Origin: BOG-1155 sp050012495
Lineage (GTDB): Bacteria > Desulfobacterota > Syntrophorhabdia > Syntrophorhabdales > WCHB1-27
DNA length: 33,811 bases
NCBI GenBank assembly: GCA_050012495.1
Contig: JBEKHB010000057.1
Coordinates: forward strand, 1 to 33,811
Reading direction: 5' to 3'
Below the pieces are notes generated by a model. The model was not told where the DNA came from and made no database searches. It saw only the letters and a list, made by a program, of their open reading frames with translations. How positions within the stretch are numbered: the first letter of the stretch is position 1; every line of letters starts with the position of its first letter. Shown here one piece after another: positions 31,939 to 33,811 of the stretch. Made by a program: the position numbers and the translations under genes.

Positions 31939-32763
31939 GTGAGGGGTTTATCTATCGTAATAAAAGGAGCCGGCGAGATGGCGTCAGCCATCGCCCACCG
32001 GCTCTTTATGGCCAACATTACCCGTATCTGCATGACGGAAATAGAGAGACCTCTCGCGGTAAGAAGAGGGGTCTCCTTTTGCGAGGCCGTGTTCACCGGG
32101 GAAATGGAGGTCGAAGGGGTAATCGGAAAGCTGGTGCGCGACGGGGCCGACCTTGCCGGGGTATGGGATCGCAAAGAAATCGGGATCATTATCGACCCGG
32201 CCTGGAGGATAATCGCCCAACTGAAACCCGATGTAGTCGTAGACGCCATTATGGCCAAGAGGAACCTGGGTACGAGCAAAGACGAAGCCCCTCTTGTCAT
32301 CGGAGTAGGCCCGGGTTTTGCTGCGCCCGATAATGTCCACGTAGTTGTGGAGAGCAACAGGGGACATAACCTCGGACGGGCCATCTATCACGGAGCAGCA
32401 GAACCCCACACGGGCGTGCCGGGTCTCACGGCAGGGATCAGCCGGGGGAGGGTACTGCGTTCCCCCCATGGGGGCATGGTGCGGCACGTGAAATCCATCG
32501 GCGACCGGGTAACAGCGGGGGATACAGTCCTCTATGTCGATGCGACGCGGGTTCCGGCTGCCATCGGCGGCATAGTGCGAGGTCTTATCCGGGAGATTTG
32601 GGTCACAGGAGACGAAAAGGTCGGCGACATCGAACCCAGGGGCGACGTATCGTACTGCCGGACCATCTCCGACAAGGCGAGAGCTATAGCCGGCGGAGTC
32701 CTGGAAGCGGTCATGCACCATTTAAATAGTCGGGAAGAGTGTTCGGAGGGCAGGAAATCCTGA
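31939..32763 (+). CDS. yqeB: YqeB-type selenium-dependent molybdenum hydroxylase maturation protein
   Basis: The 274-residue protein matches the EF2563/YqeB family, associated with selenium-dependent molybdenum hydroxylases. It has an N-terminal nucleotide-binding-like VIKGAGEMASAIAHRLF, then PDVVVDAIMAKRNLGT, and VIGVGPGFAAPDNVHVVVESNRGHNLGR. A biotinyl-like/hammerhead C-terminal section (about 170-235) follows. Its partners, usually XdhC-like, SelD-like or the hydroxylase itself, are not in the window. GTG 31939 follows AGAGGAAATAAA. The frame is open to 31504, but that extension is low-complexity and unlike the family. It lies 10 bp before the broken mop gene and upstream of modA, consistent with a molybdenum supply unit. 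Confidence 0.85.
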   Translation: MRGLSIVIKGAGEMASAIAHRLFMANITRICMTEIERPLAVRRGVSFCEAVFTGEMEVEGVIGKLVRDGADLAGVWDRKEIGIIIDPAWRIIAQLKPDVVVDAIMAKRNLGTSKDEAPLVIGVGPGFAAPDNVHVVVESNRGHNLGRAIYHGAAEPHTGVPGLTAGISRGRVLRSPHGGMVRHVKSIGDRVTAGDTVLYVDATRVPAAIGGIVRGLIREIWVTGDEKVGDIEPRGDVSYCRTISDKARAIAGGVLEAVMHHLNSREECSEGRKS

Positions 32764-32773
32764 GCAGGCAACC

Positions 32774-32890
32774 ATGAAAGTCAGTGCAAGAAACGTGTTT
32801 TTGGAAACCGTCGCGAGCATCAAAAGGGCGCGGTCAATGCCGAGGCGATCCTTGACCTAAAGGGAGAATCTCAGGTAGCCGCAATCATCA
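32774..32890 (+). pseudogene. molybdopterin/molybdate-binding Mop-domain gene, frameshifted
   Basis: ATG 32774 begins the classic Mop opening MKVSARNVF, and the frame proceeds to a lysine near 32824. The expected continuation GAVNAEAILDLKGESQVAAII is present but in another frame, from 32827. Restoring one base in the A4 run (32822-32825) gives IKKGAVNAE and repairs it. The zero frame stops at 32858-32860. Homology then ends about 39 residues in, so the C-terminal third of the roughly 70-residue domain is also gone. Mop proteins store or bind molybdate; this copy is broken, or carries a sequencing error at the A run combined with a genuine deletion. Confidence 0.75.
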
Positions 32891-32932
32891 ACCCCGGCGG
32901 GTCGAAACCTCATCCCCTAGTAGGAGGAAGTA

Positions 32933-33685
32933 ATGAAAAAATCGGTAATCGGATCCTTTCTGGTCTTCTCCCTTGTTCTCCTTTTTGCAATCTCGGCCAT
33001 AGCCGCCGATATTAATCTGTCCGTCGCCGCCAGCCTCAGGGAGGTGGTCACCGAACTCTCTGACGGCTTTGCGAAAAGGAATGGCGGCGTCCGTTTTCAG
33101 ACCAACTTCGGCGCGTCGGGGGCGCTCGCCAAACAGATCGAGAACGGCGCGCCGGCTGACATGTTCTTTTCCGCCAACCTGGAGTGGATGGACTACCTGA
33201 AGGAAAGAAGGCTGCTCGATGAGAAAAGCATTAACACCTTCGCGTACAACGTGCTCGTATTCGTCGGCAAGCCCGAGTTGAAGACAACCAGACTGCAGGA
33301 TGTGGTCAAACTGGACAAAATCGCCATCGGCAGTCCAAAGAGCGTGCCGGCCGGTGAGTACGCCATGGAGGCGTTCAAGACGGCGGGCATAGACAAGCAG
33401 CTTGAGAACAAACTGGTTATGGCAAGGGATGTCCGTGAATGCCTGCTGTATGCCGACCGGGGTGAAGTTGACGGCGCCTTCGTCTACAAGACCGATGCCG
33501 AGGAGATGGCCCAGCATGTGAAGATACTCTTCGCCGTGCCGCAGAACCTCTATCCACGGGTAACGTATCCAATGGCGCTGACAACCGGGGGCAGCAATAA
33601 GGCTGAAGCGGTCGCATTCTTCAGGTTCCTCCAGTCCGGCGAGGCAAAGAGCGTTCTTGCGAAACATGGCTTTGTAGTAAAATAG
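32933..33685 (+). CDS. modA: molybdate ABC transporter substrate-binding protein
   Basis: The 250-residue periplasmic protein has a signal peptide (about 1-24) and the ModA fold: DINLSVAASLREVVTEL, NFGASGALAKQIENGAPADMFFSA, and later IGSPKSVPAGEYAMEAF and GEVDGAFVYKTDA. The Ser residues in AASL and GASG are the usual oxyanion contacts. It delivers molybdate (or tungstate) to a ModBC transporter, which is not encoded here; modB and modC must lie elsewhere or be absent. GTAGGAGGAAGTA precedes ATG 32933. It follows yqeB and the broken mop gene on the same strand, and the three suggest a molybdenum-handling unit. Confidence 0.94.
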   Translation: MKKSVIGSFLVFSLVLLFAISAIAADINLSVAASLREVVTELSDGFAKRNGGVRFQTNFGASGALAKQIENGAPADMFFSANLEWMDYLKERRLLDEKSINTFAYNVLVFVGKPELKTTRLQDVVKLDKIAIGSPKSVPAGEYAMEAFKTAGIDKQLENKLVMARDVRECLLYADRGEVDGAFVYKTDAEEMAQHVKILFAVPQNLYPRVTYPMALTTGGSNKAEAVAFFRFLQSGEAKSVLAKHGFVVK

Positions 33686-33705
33686 GTGTCCTGCCGGGTG
33701 CACTG

Positions 33706-33733
33706 AAAAAAAGGGGCCTTCGTGGAAGGCCCC
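33706..33733 (-). terminator. rho-independent terminator of the porin gene
   Basis: On the minus strand, a perfect 9-bp stem GGGGCCTTC / GAAGGCCCC (33733-33713) with a 3-base loop is followed by seven Ts (33712-33706), 25 bp past the porin stop. It also lies just after modA, where the opposite strand has the same stem but no T tract. Confidence 0.85.
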
Positions 33734-33757
33734 GGGTTGCATTGTCCAGGCTTCTTC

Positions 33758-33811
33758 TTAGAAGAAGTACCAGAAGGCGACTCTTGCGGTCTGGACGTCG
33801 CCCTTCGGGCT
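33758..33811 (-). CDS. C-terminal end of an outer-membrane porin-like protein (partial)
   Basis: The last 17 codons of a minus-strand gene enter from the window edge and end in TARVAFWYFF and TAA. A final aromatic residue after alternating hydrophobic positions is the beta-barrel assembly signal of outer-membrane proteins. The rest lies outside the window, so the family cannot be named. It is preceded in the window by a strong terminator. Confidence 0.6.
   Translation of the reverse strand, partial: SPKGDVQTARVAFWYFF

Noticed and set aside
32888..33742. 284-codon minus-strand frame
   Set aside because: Antisense to modA, which has a signal peptide, a ribosome site and the full family pattern.
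1..33811. tRNA or rRNA genes
   Set aside because: No stretch with a T-loop GGTTCRANNCC word in a clover-leaf context and no rRNA-like sequence was found by eye.

Overview
The window reads as a stretch of chromosome from a Gram-negative, probably anaerobic bacterium of Desulfobacterota / Syntrophorhabdus-like type. This assignment is inference from gene content: a Pal lipoprotein, a porin C-terminus and a PEP-CTERM protein indicate an outer membrane; AddAB replaces RecBCD; and there are UbiA/UbiD-type quinone genes, a radical-SAM aminomutase and a selenium/molybdenum hydroxylase maturation gene. No rRNA, tRNA, CRISPR array or intact mobile element was seen.

Layout. 1-410 is non-coding and carries one copy of a ~165 bp repeat whose inverted partner lies at 25992-26154. 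411-668 is a decapitated GNAT acetyltransferase. 724-4087 (+) holds small overlapping ORFs, a soluble hybrid histidine kinase and a response regulator with a four-cysteine tail. 4156-9485 (-) is one operon: substrate-binding protein, ABC ATPase, an ABC permease fused in frame to a UbiA prenyltransferase, and a UbiD decarboxylase. 9640-9939 is a serA stump running into hisS, which is followed by two large hairpins. 11475-16829 (-) holds a small exported protein, glnS, a KamA-family radical-SAM enzyme, pal, a proline/alanine-repeat lipoprotein and a PfkB sugar kinase. 16985-19179 (+) is a LemA-TPM-TPM operon. 19930-25923 (-) is addB-addA.

25924-33811 is more accessory in character. It holds an ABM-domain protein, a PEP-CTERM protein with a sulfite-oxidase-like segment, an aldehyde dehydrogenase / SDR operon, and a molybdenum group (yqeB, a frameshifted mop gene, modA), then the end of a porin gene. 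Three promoters here share one architecture: TTGAC, a GTTATAT-N8-ATATAAC inverted repeat (one half degenerate in the third), and a TATATA -10 inside the repeat, followed by CGTT. They face the ALDH/SDR operon, the yqeB side, and the region upstream of the PEP-CTERM gene, suggesting a common regulator outside the window.

The most unusual items are the permease-UbiA fusion in a transporter/UbiA/UbiD operon (possibly import of an aromatic acid coupled to its prenylation and decarboxylation), the shared operator set, the long inverted repeat pair, and an SDR whose catalytic lysine is replaced by glutamate. Several genes are broken (GNAT, serA, mop, and perhaps an IS and other fragments), which marks the intergenic spaces as sites of past rearrangement.
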